A DNA stretch of 64,000 nucleotides from Coffea arabica (GCF_036785885.1 NC_092326.1:5084001-5148000); one strand, 5' to 3'. Positions 10,668 to 22,880 are shown, counted from the stretch's first letter. The notes: generated by a model from the letters alone, not told the origin. Made by a program: numbers and translations.

Positions 10668-11580
10668 GATCTTCTCCTGTCAAGATCCCCAGCGTAGTCT
10701 GAGTCTACAAAACCAACCAAAGTGTTATTATTTCTGCCAAACTCCAAACATGCATTTGAAGTACCTCGCAAGTATCTGAGAATCCATTTCACACCCTGTT
10801 AATGTGCTTTACCAGGGCAAGACATATATCTGCTAATAGCACTGACTGCATGTGAGATATCTGGACGAGTACAAACCATTGCATACATAACACTGCCAAT
10901 TGCACTAGAATAAGGAACCGTGTCATATAATCTTCCTCTTCATCTGATTGTGGTGATTGAGCGGCAGATAGCCGAAATTGGCTAGCAAGAGGAATATATA
11001 CTAGTTTAGCATCTTTTATGCCAAAACGCTCCAAGACTTTCTCAAGGTAATTTTTTTGGGTTAAGAAGAACTTCCCTACTCCTTGATTTCGCTTGATATC
11101 CATGCTAAGAATTTTCTTAATTGCTCCTAAATCTTTCATTTCAAATTCACTATTTAACTGCGATTTCAAAGTGTGAATTTCTGACAAATTCTTGGCAGCA
11201 ATGAGCATGTCATTAACATATAACAATAAATAAATGAAAAAACCATCATTTAACTTCCAGAAGTAAACACAACTATCATACATGCTCCTTGAATAACCAT
11301 GACCCAACATAAAGGAATCAAACCTTTTATACCATTGCCTTGGAGACTGCTTCAATTCATATAAGGATTTCTTCAATAAGCAAACATGGTCTTCCTTACC
11401 TTCAATTTCAAAAGCCAGGGGTTGCTTCATATAAATTTGTTCTTCAAATTCGCCAAGCAAGAAAGTTGTCTTAACATCAAGCTGCTCTAACTCCAAATCA
11501 TACATAGCAACTAAAGCAAGCAAAACACGAATAGAGCTAAGTTTAACAATAAGTGAAAATTTTCAATAAAATCAACACCT
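10668..11580 (-). pseudogene. Copia reverse transcriptase, copy 1, with YVND active site
   Basis: Minus-strand RT: the frame 10789-11523 starts LALVAMYDLELEQLDVKT, then MKQPLAFEIEGKED, SLYELKQSPRQWYKRFD, and LLLYVNDMLIAAKN, followed by MKDLGAIKKILSMDI and LTQKNYLEKVLERFGIKD. The second Asp of the YVDD catalytic box is Asn here, while the second copy has YVDD; the change is a single G-to-A and should abolish catalysis. The frame breaks at about 10925 (VQLAV for the expected SSAVGS region) and again before 10789. A broken linker 11524-11665 joins it to the integrase-side ORF. Confidence 0.9.
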
Positions 11581-11665
11581 TGTATCTGACTATAACCCTT
11601 TGCAACTAATCGTGCTTTATACCTTGCATTTTCAACCCCTAGAATACCTTCCTTTTTTTGAAGAC

Positions 11666-13258
11666 TTACTTGCAACCAACTATTTTCTTATTTGACGGCA
11701 GTTTTACAAGAACCCAAGTTTTATTCTGATGAAGAGATTCAACTTCTTCATTTATCGCAATCAACCACTTTTCAGAATCATCACAAGAAACTGCTTCTGA
11801 ATAAGTGGAAGGCTCACCAATTGCATCAGTTTCTTCTGCAACAGACAAAGCATATACAACTAAATTTGTATATCTTTGTGGTAGTCGAATGTCTCTTTTT
11901 GGTCTATCTCTAGCTATGGAATGCTCTTCTTCTCCTGAACTATCTTCAACAGTAGATTCAGGTGCATCTACTGGCACTTGCTGAATAGAAAATTTGGTCT
12001 GAGAAGGACCAAAACTGCCAATATCAAGCTCCACATGTTTTTGTGTACTAACAGCAGTACAAGAATTAGAAGACTCTTTTTTGAAAGATAACATAGTCAA
12101 TTCATCAAAAGTAACATCTCTACTGATCAGAAATTTTAGAGATTTGGAATCCGGACACCATAATCTGTATTCTTTCACCCCAAAAGCATACCCAAGAAAA
12201 ATGCACTTTTTAAACCTAGGCTCCAATTTTTCATCATTCACATGCATGTATACTGGACACCTAAAAACTTTTAAATTGGAGTAATTAGCAGGAGTACCTG
12301 ACCAAACTTGCTTAGGAATTTTAAAATCAAGAGATGCAGAAGGAGAATGGTTGACAATATAACAGGCCATATTGATCGCCTCTGCCCAAAAGTCGTTTGT
12401 CAACCCTGCATTGGAGATCAAACATCTTGTTCTCTCCAAAATCGTTCTGTTCATACGTTCGGCCATACCATTTTGTTGAGGCGTCATTGTGACAGTGCAC
12501 TGCCGAACAATTCCTTCATTTTTGCAGAATCTATCAAATTCACTTTCAAAAAATTCCATGCCATTAGCTGTTCTCAACCGCTTAATATGTTTTTCTATTT
12601 GTTTATCAATCAAAACTTTTCATTGATTGAAGTTAGGAAACATCATTTTTATACTTAAGAAAATATACCCAAACTTTCCTTGAATAATCATCAATGAAAG
12701 TCAACATATACCTGGCACCACCTTTAGAAGGAGCACGAGAAGGACCCCATAGATCTGAATGAATGTAATCAAGAGTACCTTTTGTCTTGTGAATTGCTAG
12801 TGAACTGAACCTGACTCTTTTCTACTTCCCAAAAATACAATGCTCACATAATTCCAATGGCCCGGTACTTTGTCCACAATGAAGTCCTCTTTTGCTCAGT
12901 ATGCCCAAGTTTTGTTCGCTCATCTGCCCCAAACGCATATGCCATAATTTGGTGATGTCTATATCTGACAAAGATGATGTTGAAACAGCAGCAAGACCTG
13001 TATCAGTAGATCCCTGTAAAATATATAAAGTACCAGATCTATGTGCTTCATAATAACAAAAGCACCTCGAGTGATTTTGAGAACTCCACCTCCACCAGAA
13101 TACCTGCACCCAATAGACTCAAAAGTGCCCAAAGAGATGAGATTTTTCTTCAAATTTGGAATATGTTTAACATTTGTGAGCGGCCTCACAATACCATCGT
13201 ACATTTTTATTCGGATTGTGCCTTTGCCAATAACTTTACAAATGGCGTTGTTACCCAT
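11666..13258 (-). pseudogene. Copia integrase region, copy 1
   Basis: Minus strand. Frames 12959-13258 and 12822-13109 cover the protease end and the integrase HHCC zinc-finger zone ([14 protein letters not shown] ... [11 protein letters not shown]). A damaged catalytic core follows at about 12600-12820 with stops and frameshifts. Then a 315-codon frame (11666-12613) holds the end of the core (MTPQQNGMAERMN with the catalytic Glu), KVFRCPVYMHV and the GYAFGVKEYRLW GKR-like segment, and the linker to RT (WLIAINEEVESLHQNKTW). Integrase would insert element cDNA into the genome. Multiple breaks make it inactive. Confidence 0.85.
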
Positions 13259-13307
13259 TAAGATAACTCCACCTTCAGTTGATTCATATGTTAAAAATCA
13301 GTTCCTA

Positions 13308-14237
13308 TTAAGACATATGATATGAACAACCCGAATCTATAATCCACTCATTGTTAGACCTAAAGTCATTTTCCATTGCATGGAAAATGGGTCCATCATT
13401 CGCATCAACTGCAATGCTGGCCTCGGTGGTCTCACTCTTTTTCTCCTTTTGCTTTTCTTTATTTTTCAATTTAAAACAATCAGAGATAACATGGCCCTTC
13501 TTTTTACAATAGTTGCAAACCACATTTTTATGTCTGGATTTGGATCTAATTCTATTTTCTATGTTTCTCTTTTTAGATCTACCCTGAACAAACAAACCAT
13601 CGATTTGACTCCCACTAGTTTCCCCAATAATATCCCTATCTATCTGCTCTTTAGATTTTAATGCAAATTTAATTTCCCAATACGAAATTGTTTCCTTTCC
13701 ATAAATCATAGTATCACGGAAATGCTTAAAAGACTGGAGAAGGGAACACAAAAGTAATAGGGCCTGATTTTCATCATCAATTTTCGAATCTATATCCTTC
13801 AAATCCATAATAATAGAATCAAATTTATCAAAATGGGAGAGTATAGATGTAACTTCAAACATCCGAAGCATATACAAACTCTGCTTCAGATATAACCGAT
13901 TCTCGACTATTTTCTTCATATACAAGGCTTTCAATTTATCCTACATAGGCTTGGCCGAAGTCTCCGTTGCTACCTCCCGTAAAACTTCATCAGAGAGATT
14001 CAAAATTATGCTGGATCTAGCTTTCTTATCCATATCGGCGAAATTCACATCCTTTACATCTTCTGGCTTGTTTTTAATTCCTTGTATTGCCAAATCAACT
14101 CCGTCTTGAACAAGAATGGCCTCCATCTTGAGTTGCCACATGCCGAAGTTGACATTCTTATCGAATTTTTTGACAACCGTCTTTGGTATCGTTATTGTTG
14201 CCACAAAAATCTGTAACCTGATCAAACAAATATGCAA
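13308..14237 (-). pseudogene. Copia gag and protease start, copy 1
   Basis: Two minus-strand frames. 13941-14237 is the N-terminal gag (FDKNVNFGMWQLKMEAILVQ, a typical retrotransposon capsid start), with a break at 13935-13940. 13308-13934 continues gag ([36 protein letters not shown]), then the zinc knuckle [14 protein letters not shown] (CX2CX4HX4C intact) and the protease catalytic motif [12 protein letters not shown] at the end of the frame. Together they correspond to Gag plus the first part of the aspartic protease. Confidence 0.87.
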
Positions 14238-14248
14238 GTCTCGTTAGC

Positions 14249-14368
14249 GGATCCCACAGGGTGAGCAGGCCCCACGGGATGAACTGCCCCACAAGATGAG
14301 CGGGCCTCACCGATAAATAGACCCCACAGGATGAGTGGCCCCACAGGATGGACGGGCCCCACCAGATG
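14249..14368 (-). repeat. Leader minisatellite (GGCCCCACAGGATGA type), Copia copy 1
   Basis: Roughly six imperfect copies of an about 15-22-bp GC-rich unit CCCCACAGGATGAGC/GGGCC in the untranslated leader between PBS and gag. A shorter version is at 61101-61200. It stands out from AT-rich surroundings. Confidence 0.75.
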
Positions 14369-14392
14369 AACCTGTCTTGCAAAATACATCAA

Positions 14393-14407
14393 CCAACTCT
14401 GATACCA
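14393..14407 (-). other. Primer binding site, Copia copy 1
   Basis: On the minus strand TGGTATCAGAGTTGG, three bases inside the LTR at 14411. This is the common plant Copia PBS complementary to the 3' end of initiator methionine tRNA. Confidence 0.85.
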
Positions 14408-14410
14408 GTT

Positions 14411-14966
14411 TGTTAGGACTGGCTTAGGAATAAACAAATTAAAATTAGAACAAAATAGGCAGTATACCCGACCATATAAAGATTAGGCGGTAGACACCAG
14501 CCATATAATAATTAGGTGGTAAAACCGACCATACAAAAGGGTTGTAGCAACCCAATAAAGACAAATAACAAAGCAAAATAAACAACACAGAAATTTGCGT
14601 GATTCGGTCAAATTGACCTACGTCCACGAGCGAGGGAGGAACAATATTTCTACTATGAAGAAGAAATACAAAAACCGTAGGAAAGTAGTTCCTAGGCCAA
14701 AATGGCACTTACAGAAGGTTTAAGAAATATTTCTAAACTCAAAACAAAAGAGCCTAAAATATTTGACTATAAATGGGCTAGATGACCCAACAAACTAATA
14801 GCCCATATAATGCTCTCTTGAGTGGTACATTTAAAACCTTCATAGGGCCTCTATATTTATAGATGTATAAGGGAAGGCTTCCTCAGCCTTCCTCTGATGT
14901 GGGACGAAACTAAAGGAAGAAAACTTCCTTATGCAAAGTTGATGTGGGACAAAGTCAAAACTAACA
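14411..14966 (-). repeat. Copia copy 1 LTR (5' LTR of the minus-strand element)
   Basis: 556 bp, TGTTAGGACTGG ... AAAACTAACA, followed by the target duplication CTTGG. Adjacent to the PBS. Confidence 0.9.
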
Positions 14967-15189
14967 CTTGGGAATAAGAAGATCTTTCAAACTAAACTTG
15001 CTGATTTGCACAAAGATTAATATCAACCTACTGGAAAATAAATGATTACTAGAAATTAGCCTAATACTTCTAAGAAATCTTTGAAAATCCTAATTCTAGC
15101 CTATGATTCTAAGAAAGTTGTTAAAAGGAAAAAGAAAACATCAGACTTGTCATTTTTTTGGAGCGAAAGTAGTTGCCTTAATTTGATAC
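14967..15189. repeat. Duplicated host segment (copy C of the ankyrin-gene 3' flank)
   Basis: Begins CTTGGGAATAAGAAGATC and is closely similar to 55017-55245 and 61783-62019. No coding signal. It ends where the TRIM-like element starts. Confidence 0.85.
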
Positions 15190-16402
15190 TGTTAGGTATG
15201 GTCCCAAAAAATGACCCACGAGAATAAAAGGGTTTTTGACAACTCAATAATAACAATAACAAAACAAATAAATCAAACAGAGAAACACAACATTTCTATG
15301 ATTCGATCAAACTAATCTACATCCACGGGCAAAGAGGCAGCACATTTACTATAACCAAAACAGAGTACAAAAGAGAGAATACAAAACCTTAGAAAATAAT
15401 TCCTAAACCCAAAAGACACCTAAAACTGAAAACACAAAAGAGCCTAAATAATACAAAAGACTTAATGGCCCAAAGACACATAACTTACTCTTTTGGATTG
15501 ATGCCTAACCAAAACTCCTCTCTTAGATTGGGGCATGGACCCCCTAAAACTCTCTTGAATTGGTGCACACGGCATTTGGATTGGTGCCTATAACACAATT
15601 AAACTCTTTTAAATCTACTATATTTATAACTACCAATAGGAGATACTTCTTTATAAAAGTCTTGATGTGGGATACAAGGACACATAACAACAAATCCCTA
15701 CGTTAACGTGTATTCTATATCGCTAAATAGTAGATAAATAGTAAACAAGCTACACCTTCACCATAAAAGTTTCAGCGGATCTCAATGAACCTCAACAAGC
15801 CACCAACGAACCAAGATACAAAAGAATCAACAAATTCCAATAGGCCAAATTTTATAAAAGGTTCAACACATCCAAACAGGTTAAAAACCACGAACATAGT
15901 AATATTTCTCCACGTTCTTCTCAAAAGCCTCAACGAGTTCCAACGGGCCAAATAATTCTTCTCCAAAATCCAATTGAACTCCAGTGAAATTTATTTTTTC
16001 ACTCTCTGTAATACCAAAATCTGACCCTGACCCTGACCCAAAACTTGAAGTTCAAATACCAATTTGTTAGTTTTGGTTCCAGCAAACTGACCCACGAGAA
16101 AAATAGGGTTCTTAACAACTCAATATTGACAATAACAAATCAAATAAATCAAATAGAGAAATATGAAATTTACGTGGTTTGGTCAAACTAACCTATGTCC
16201 ACGGGCGAAGAGATAGCACATTTACTATAACCAAAAGAGAGTGCAAAACCCTAGAAAATAATTTCAAAACCCAAAAGGTACCAAAAATTGAAAACACAAA
16301 AGAACATAAATAACACAAAAGAATTGACAGCCCAAAGGTCGATAACTTGTTCTTTTGGTTTAATGCTTAACCAAAATTGCTCCATTAAATTGGGGCGTAG
16401 AT
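15190..16402 (-). mobile_element. TRIM-like miniature LTR retrotransposon, copy 1
   Basis: A left terminal repeat (15190-15689, TGTTAGGTATGG ... ACATAACA) and a partial right repeat (from 16065, TGTTAGTTTTGG) share a common order of motifs (GACCCACGAGAA, AACAACTCAATA, ATTTACTATAACCAAAA, TTGGATTGATGCCTAACC), though diverged. Between them lie only about 375 bp, with a PPT-like start (ACAAATCCCTACGTTAACG) and a PBS-like end (ATTTGAACTTCAAG.. on the minus strand after TTGGTA). No coding capacity. The right repeat stops near 16402. Its paralogue is 62020-63243. Confidence 0.65.
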
Positions 16403-18283
16403 GACAAAAGCAGAATATACATATAACAATTAACTTATCCACAGTCAAGCTTACATTTATAATATTTAAATACCCCACATGCAATTTTTCTGCAAGTGTA
16501 CAAGTCATAAGCAAGTATAGAGTATTAAGGGTTGATCCCATAGAGAAAATTTTTCGATTACCAGTTGTTTTTTAACTCTTTTATTATTTTGACTACCATA
16601 AATATAAAAGTAATGAAAATAATACTAGAAAGTTTCTAGAAGTATGGAATTCCTTACTACTTTTGCAAATGAGATTACCGGTTAAGTGAATGCTATTATT
16701 TTGATTAGTTATGGTGTAATTTCCTAATGTATATGAAACCTACCCTCGTAGTGAATCAACTATACTTGTAACTAAACCATACATACTCATGTGGTTATGA
16801 AATTAACTACAAACTCATTTCTTCTATGAAATTGTATGAAACAAGTCACTAAAGCCACAAAGGTGCACCTCTACTCTCGTGAGTATACTCTCTAAATTTA
16901 TCACTTCCTTGAACTAGTGTTAAATTTCAATTCTCATTGTAACTTAACACCTTAAGATTATCACAGTCAATGACCGGTTAATCAAGATTAAATAAGTAAA
17001 AGTAATAAATAACTTGATCAAAATAATATCATCAAATAATCAAGTAAGTGTCACTAATAAGATATAGAAATTTCATCCATAGCTCTAGCCATGAATTTTA
17101 ACTAAACATAAAGAAAAACAAATCCAAACATGTATTATACCTAAACATGAAATCAAATACAAAAGAAAAAGTATTAGGAGAGAAGTCAGCCTTGTCACAT
17201 GAGATCAACCTCTCCATCTTTGCTCCTTAATCTTCATCCAAATTTAACTATAAATCCAAGAAAGAAAAACTACACTAACTATACTAATCTACTCTAACTA
17301 ATGAACTATGGAAATTCTATTGAAAACTACATTTTTTGTGAGTTTCTCTAGCCTTCTAGTTGTCATTTTTTACTCTTGAAAATCCCATGAGTTGTCTCTC
17401 CAACTTTCCTCACTTTTCTTGATCAGATACAACCGAAATTGAATTGAAAAAGTTGTGTGAAAGCAGGGCAAGTTGATGAGCAAATTACAGAAATCAGGCA
17501 AGAATACGCGACCTTGGAATACGTGACTTCAGCTCGCGTATTCAAGGGTCGCGTTTTCACTCCTGTGAATGTGGCACCATTTCAACAGCTATTTTCTTGA
17601 TGATGGAGGCCAAACTAACTCTTGTGCGAAACATACAAATTATAGTCCTTTGAGTTATCTTTCGAATGCCTCAAGAATCATCTCATTTGGAGCTCTGTGG
17701 ACTGAGAAATGACCAAAATATCTTCAACTGGTCAGAGCTCTGTGGACTGAGAAATGACCAAAATATTTTCAACTGGTCAGAGCTCTGTTTCAACTTTCGA
17801 CAGCAAAGTTGCACTTCTGTATTTTGACTTTTTGACAATAAAACTAATTAAACTGGACTTTGATGTCTCATACCAAATGCAGATCTATCTCTTACCTTCA
17901 AAATAGCATAAGAATCACCTCAATCCAATCATTTTGCTCAAGATATAGTCAAAATACTATAAAGTGTCAAACCTGTGAAACTTCCTTTCTTTTGCTCTTG
18001 CTTTCATTTCTTCTTTTGCACTTTATATTCTATTTTTATCACTTCAAACCATCATCAATCATTCAATTATCTTCTCAATTCACTCCATTTGATGTTTGAA
18101 TTATTAAATCTACAAAAACATGAAGTTTTCACTATTAAAATCCATTAAAATGCAATTTTTACCACTTAAACCACAAAATACATATTTTCACTAGAAACTT
18201 AGTTAATTAGCTATAAAAGTAGTTAAAATACACCAAAACTAACTAATAAAATACACTAAAAACATGTAAAATATGCACTTATC
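16403..18283 (-). repeat. Old Gypsy (Athila-like) LTR
   Basis: On the minus strand the sequence starts TGATAAGTGCATATTTTAC directly after a polypurine tract (minus-strand reading ATGTGGGGGAGTT, 18284-18296), the same arrangement as the Athila-like element at 41404-41430. Towards the lower end are motifs typical of such LTR ends (CTATGGGATCAACCC; TGTACACTTGCAG). I cannot fix the lower boundary; it abuts the truncated TRIM repeat. A copy begins near 63243 and runs off the window. Confidence 0.6.
17691..17780. repeat. 45-bp tandem repeat, two full copies
   Basis: AGCTCTGTGGACTGAGAAAT starts at 17691 and 17736, with a partial third start at 17781. The two units differ by one base (ATCTTC / ATTTTC). 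Located inside the old Gypsy LTR. Confidence 0.9.
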
Positions 18284-19400
18284 AAACTCCCCCACATTTA
18301 AACCATTACTTGTCTTCAAACAATTAGAAATATAAATCCAACAATGATCCAAAATTTTTGGAAATAAATATACTTGTACAATTCAACTTCATTTTCTCAA
18401 AACAAGGTGAATGACCATTATGTAATCATTAAATTAAGTTCAAGTACTCGTAACATCAAGTAAAGGAGAGTCAATTATACCATAATTTTAACTTGTTCAA
18501 CTCAATTTCTCATCCTTACCTAATTTCATAAAGTAAGTAAGTCATATGATCAATAAAATATTTTCTAAACCCATGATCATCTTCTTATTCATATTTAAAA
18601 AAGAATTTATTCATATCACATATATAAATATTACTCTCAAGTTGTGAAAGTGCCTTTTGACGCGAAGATCGACATTTTTAGATGAAGATCACTGGTTACT
18701 CAACACTTCACATTCTCAAGTTGTCTTGCCTACTCTTAGCTCATGTACCATTTTTTGCGAAAGTTGACATTTTTAGATCAAGACTCCTGGTTATTAAGTA
18801 CAAGAACCATTGGAGTAAAATTATTTTTATTCTCTTTTCTTTTTTTTCTTTTTTTCTTCTTTTGTTTGTTTCAAAGCAAAGTTAATAACATTCACTTGAA
18901 AGAATAATCATAAGAAGAGTATTACACTTATTGACCACATTAATCACTTAACTATGTAAAATCAATTAAAGAGAAAAAATTTCATCAAAATTGCAAAATT
19001 TTGGCATAATTTTCTCTACTTTTCACGATATATTTTCCTATAAATGCACAAATTATAATCATGTAATAGTCATTTCTAAGTTAAATGAGAAATGAAGTTT
19101 TCAACTCACATACATTTATTTCAAAAGTAAAAGGAATTTGAATTACTAATGATATGGAACTTATTGCCCTTTGGATAAAATTGAAAAGTTTGAAACTTTT
19201 TGGGGCATTTTTGTAATTTTGGATAAGATTTTGAAAAATTTTTTGACAGAGTTTCTCCTTATAAATGGACTAAACTCTTTGCCAACAAACCAAATTTTTG
19301 AACAAATTAAAGCATAAGAAATATTCCCAATATCAAGTCCGAATCATTTCAATCACCACCAATATATATAATCTCAATTCTCTCTCCAAACTTACCATGC
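18284..19400 (-). other. Degenerate Gypsy 3' UTR
   Basis: On the minus strand this shows degenerate versions of motifs found after the pol gene of the Athila-like element at 40800-41410: twice GTAACCAG/AGTGATCTTCATC..GTCGA..TTCGCG (compare 40830-40980) and the G-rich PPT. No coding signal remains. The stretch 18900-19400 shows only AT-rich DNA. Confidence 0.5.
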
Positions 19401-19524
19401 ACATTGTACTCAATGTATAAAAAGGGAAATCAAGATAAAAAATAATAATACTCCCCTACCGACGTAATTGACGTATGCAAATATGAAATTCATAATAAAG
19501 ACAAGATAGACTTGAACCAGAAAA

Positions 19525-19557
19525 AAACCCGTGCTCAAAATATTTTGGCACGGGTTT
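19525..19557 (-). terminator. Plastid-type 3' inverted repeat, derived
   Basis: AAACCCGTGC (19525-19534) pairs perfectly with GCACGGGTTT (19548-19557) over 10 bp with a 13-nt A/T-rich loop, 50 bases past the psaC stop. In plastids such stem-loops stabilise mRNA 3' ends. In the nucleus it has no expected role. Confidence 0.7.
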
Positions 19558-19606
19558 TGTCGGTAAAAAAAATAAAATGGATTCAAGTATAATTTTTTCG
19601 AACGTA

Positions 19607-19849
<243 letters not shown>

Positions 19850-20009
19850 GAATTCTACTTGATAACCATTAGCAATAGAAACCTAAGAATGGAAAATAAA
19901 AGGCAAAGATGATAACAAAGGTATTAACAAACATAAAACGGTGATCCGTAACTTCATTCCTTTGTTTTGATGATGTACCCACATAAAATATACAAGAAAC
20001 TACACAAGG

Positions 20010-22645
20010 TGTGACGCCCCACTTCTCCCTAAGGCGAACCAAAGGGTATCCGCGAGACACTTGACCAACTCTCGCGCAGGACTCAAGCAATTTTCATTCA
20101 AATTTAATGCAATACTAGACATCACAACTAGATAAAACAAGTCAAATAATGCGGAAGCTTTCAAACTTAACAATTTATAATGATTATCCAAGCCTTACAT
20201 CGAATATCCAAAGGATACTTCAATGCCCAAAATATACAACATCCAGATACATTAAATATCCAAATAATACATTAGATTCCCAAAAGTATAACCAATAAGG
20301 GGTCTAGCCCAAATTACATTAGAAACCCTAAGCCAAAAGTACATCAAAATGGGGTTTCTCCAAATTCATTCCGTGTCCAATCCTGTTAAGGAAAACAAAT
20401 CTACAGGGTGAGCAAAACGCTCATGAGGCCAAGATCACACATGCAAGCACATAATCCAAGTAACAAGCCCAAATAACAGGTCAATTGATAAAGTATAAGT
20501 AATTGACAATTCCAATAAAATGTAAACAGAAACAATTCAAGGATATGGTAGCTCTCAGGAGCTAAGTTCCACTTGCTTTGCCAGAGTCATTCGTATACCT
20601 TCCCGCAATGACTCTCCATCAACCGGGTCGGTATTTCCGTCCCGTAGATCTCCACTTACTTCTCATGTCCGTGCACCGTACATACCACTCCGGGCCCGCA
20701 CGTCATTTATAGGGCGATACTCCACGAGTATGCCAAGCGAGATTTCTCAAATAGATCAAGTTTATCAGGTAATCTCATGACTCACCGAGGTTCTCGACCA
20801 AGCCCATGCCGCCTCGAGTCCCACGGTCGGCCTATGAGTTTGGGCATCCCCCATGTACATGTATGTGTAGAGGAGATTCACTCCAGCGACGTATGCAGCC
20901 ATAGCATATTATTTCAGGTCAAGCAAGCATTTGATATATTCAAGCATTCATGTCATATCAAGCAGGTCATTCATTTCATGTCAAACAAGTTGATCATGAA
21001 TTATTTGTTTCAAATGAGAATGAGTGCGATAAAATACACATTCGACTCCATTTTTAAAATCTTTGATCATTGGTTACAGGTAAACTTGTATCAAGTTCAC
21101 AGGAGTTCAAGTAATCATACACTTGACACTCACCAAGTAAACAAGGAAGAAATGTCACTTGAAGTTCAGGTGTCCACCGAGAATCCTCTTGAAGGTTCTC
21201 GTGCGAGCCTGAGCAATTTAATAGTGAAGTATCATTTATAAACCCTAATTATCACGCATGAGTGTACGCTTGTACAATCCGAGAAAATTTCATGAAAGTG
21301 AGCCTAATTTATTCATAAATTGAGGCTCAAAAGTGGGGTTTCAAAAGTACAAGAGAAATCGAGTTTTCGCCTTTGAAATCAAGGGTAAAACGTTCAAGTG
21401 ATATCGAGAGAAAAAGAAGAATTCGAACAACTCTATTTCCCTTAAGTTTTGGAAATTTCAGTTTTGATACGAGATCTTTGAAAAATCGTATCTCACTCGT
21501 TACAAGTCCAAAATTGGAAAACTTGGTACCGTTGGAAACTCCTTCCAAAGTACTAAAGTTCCTAGAATATACTTTCCCATGATTCCAAACGGAAAGTATT
21601 CAAAAATTAGCTCAAAGTTGCTGTTTTGGGGAACTTAAGACAGGTTTAGGTTGGTTTTTGGCCAATTTTGAAAATTCGGCAAAATTCACTTGATTTGAAC
21701 TAACATCTGAAATTTGGAAATCTATTAGAGTTACAATCCAAGTTTTAAAAAAAACAAATGGAACAAGAATCGGAGTATTGAGAACCAAGATATGATAGCT
21801 CAAATTTGGTGAAAAATCGAAACTGTTAAGCAAAATTCCAGATTTAAACTTCAAATTTTGGGACTTTGGTTAGGTATTGAAACGGACTCAGAACGGCACC
21901 AAATTTGGTATGAATACACTACCATATAATGGCTATTCTTCTACCAAATTTCATTGAAAAATATGTACGAGAAATCGGTTAACGAAACTACTAAAATCCC
22001 AAGAAGTTCCAAGGTAAATCTGCCTTGGACTTCCGTTTTTTTCCGTTTTCAAATATTTGGCCAAGAAAACATCTCAAACATGGTCCACTCCAGTAGTTAA
22101 TGTCTAAGAGATGTCCAATATACATTTGGTAGGTGATTTACACCAAGAAATTCAAAACAACAAGTCCCAATAAGGATTTAAGCATTCACTAGCCAAAAGA
22201 GGATTTGAATTCGCCTAGTCAGTTTTGGAGATTGGCCACAACTCACTCAATTCGACTCGGAATTGAGCGTGATTGGTGGCATTGAAAACTAGATTCATAA
22301 AGCTACAATTTCTTAGAAGAAATTATTTTCAAAATCTGTCCACAACCAACTCATATGTGAGCATCAATTCGCTGCTCACAACCAAGCTTCTAGTGAACTA
22401 ATGAAACAGGTCAGTCAACTTCAAACGGGTGGTACGGATTACTCATGTGGAATCAGGACGTGTATTTTATACCGTTGGAAAGTTGGGAATGTCCAGTTTC
22501 CAATGCCATAAATGGCACTCAATTTCAATATTGGAGTAAAATGTTATGGCCGAAAGAAAAAGACTGTCTGGGCAATCCGAGAAAATTTTCCAGTTTTGCT
22601 AAACCTTTGAAATCACTACCATTGACCAACCAAATCTTTCTTGAA
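20010..22645 (+). mobile_element. Truncated copy of the giant LTR
   Basis: Starts TGTGACGCCCCACTTCTCCC like 6275 and follows it with recognisable blocks: the repeated 'gataccgttggaaa' area (21520 versus 8340), 'ttggtttttggccaa' (21650 versus 8468), 'cgtgattggtggc' (22270 versus 9080) and 'tgggcaatccg..aaaattttccag' (22570 versus 9385). Similarity ends near 22645, so about the last 1.2 kb is missing. The apparent 154-codon frame 20777-21241 has no support as a gene. Confidence 0.85.
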
Positions 22646-22735
22646 TAAAATTCACTTTCAAAATTCAAAATTAGAGATTAAAAGAAAATCAAAAAATTTT
22701 TCTCAAAGTTTGAATACTTACCTTTCCTGCGAACA

Positions 22736-22880
22736 TGACGCGGGCACGTCATGTAGGCACGAAGTGAAGAGCTCTCCAGGTTACTTGACGCGGGCACGTC
22801 ATGAGGACATGAACCCCTTCTGACGAATCTGACCATGAGCCCTTCATGGGACTTGACACGGGCGCGTCATGTCAGAAGGA
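22736..22880 (-). repeat. Three GACGYGSGCACGTC-type palindromic motifs
   Basis: TGACGCGGGCACGTCATG at about 22737-22754 and 22787-22804, and TGACACGGGCGCGTCATG at about 22854-22871. Each is an imperfect palindrome with TGACG/CGTCA arms. They lie in the 3' UTR of the gag-only element, comparable in place and core (CGTGCCCRCG) to the motifs of the Athila-like element at 40077-40167. Confidence 0.75.

Larger units (their letters stand above)
5228..14966 (-). mobile_element. Copia element copy 1 (Tnt1-like), split by a giant solo LTR
   Basis: LTR-bounded Copia element on the minus strand: LTRs 5228-5782 and 14411-14966, flanked by the 5-bp target duplication CTTGG (5223-5227 and 14967-14971). 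Reading on the minus strand from right to left: PBS (14393-14407, matches initiator-Met tRNA type), leader with minisatellite, gag, protease, integrase, RT, RNase H, PPT. It is full of frameshifts and stops. A 4388-bp LTR sits in the RNase H region. Without that insertion and its 5-bp duplication the element is about 5.35 kb, close to its relative at 56482-61782 (5.30 kb). Confidence 0.9.

Noticed and set aside
14222..14437. Minus-strand frame rich in HPVGP repeats (also 61095-61295)
   Set aside because: Translation of the leader minisatellite and LTR edge, not a repeat protein.
15772..15966. Small frame repeated at 62593-62856, seemingly conserved
   Set aside because: It is the non-coding inside of a TRIM-like element present in two duplicated copies; similarity reflects duplication, not selection.
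20777..21241. 154-codon plus-strand frame
   Set aside because: Lies in the giant LTR copy, no domain, and not open in the copy at 6275-10662.
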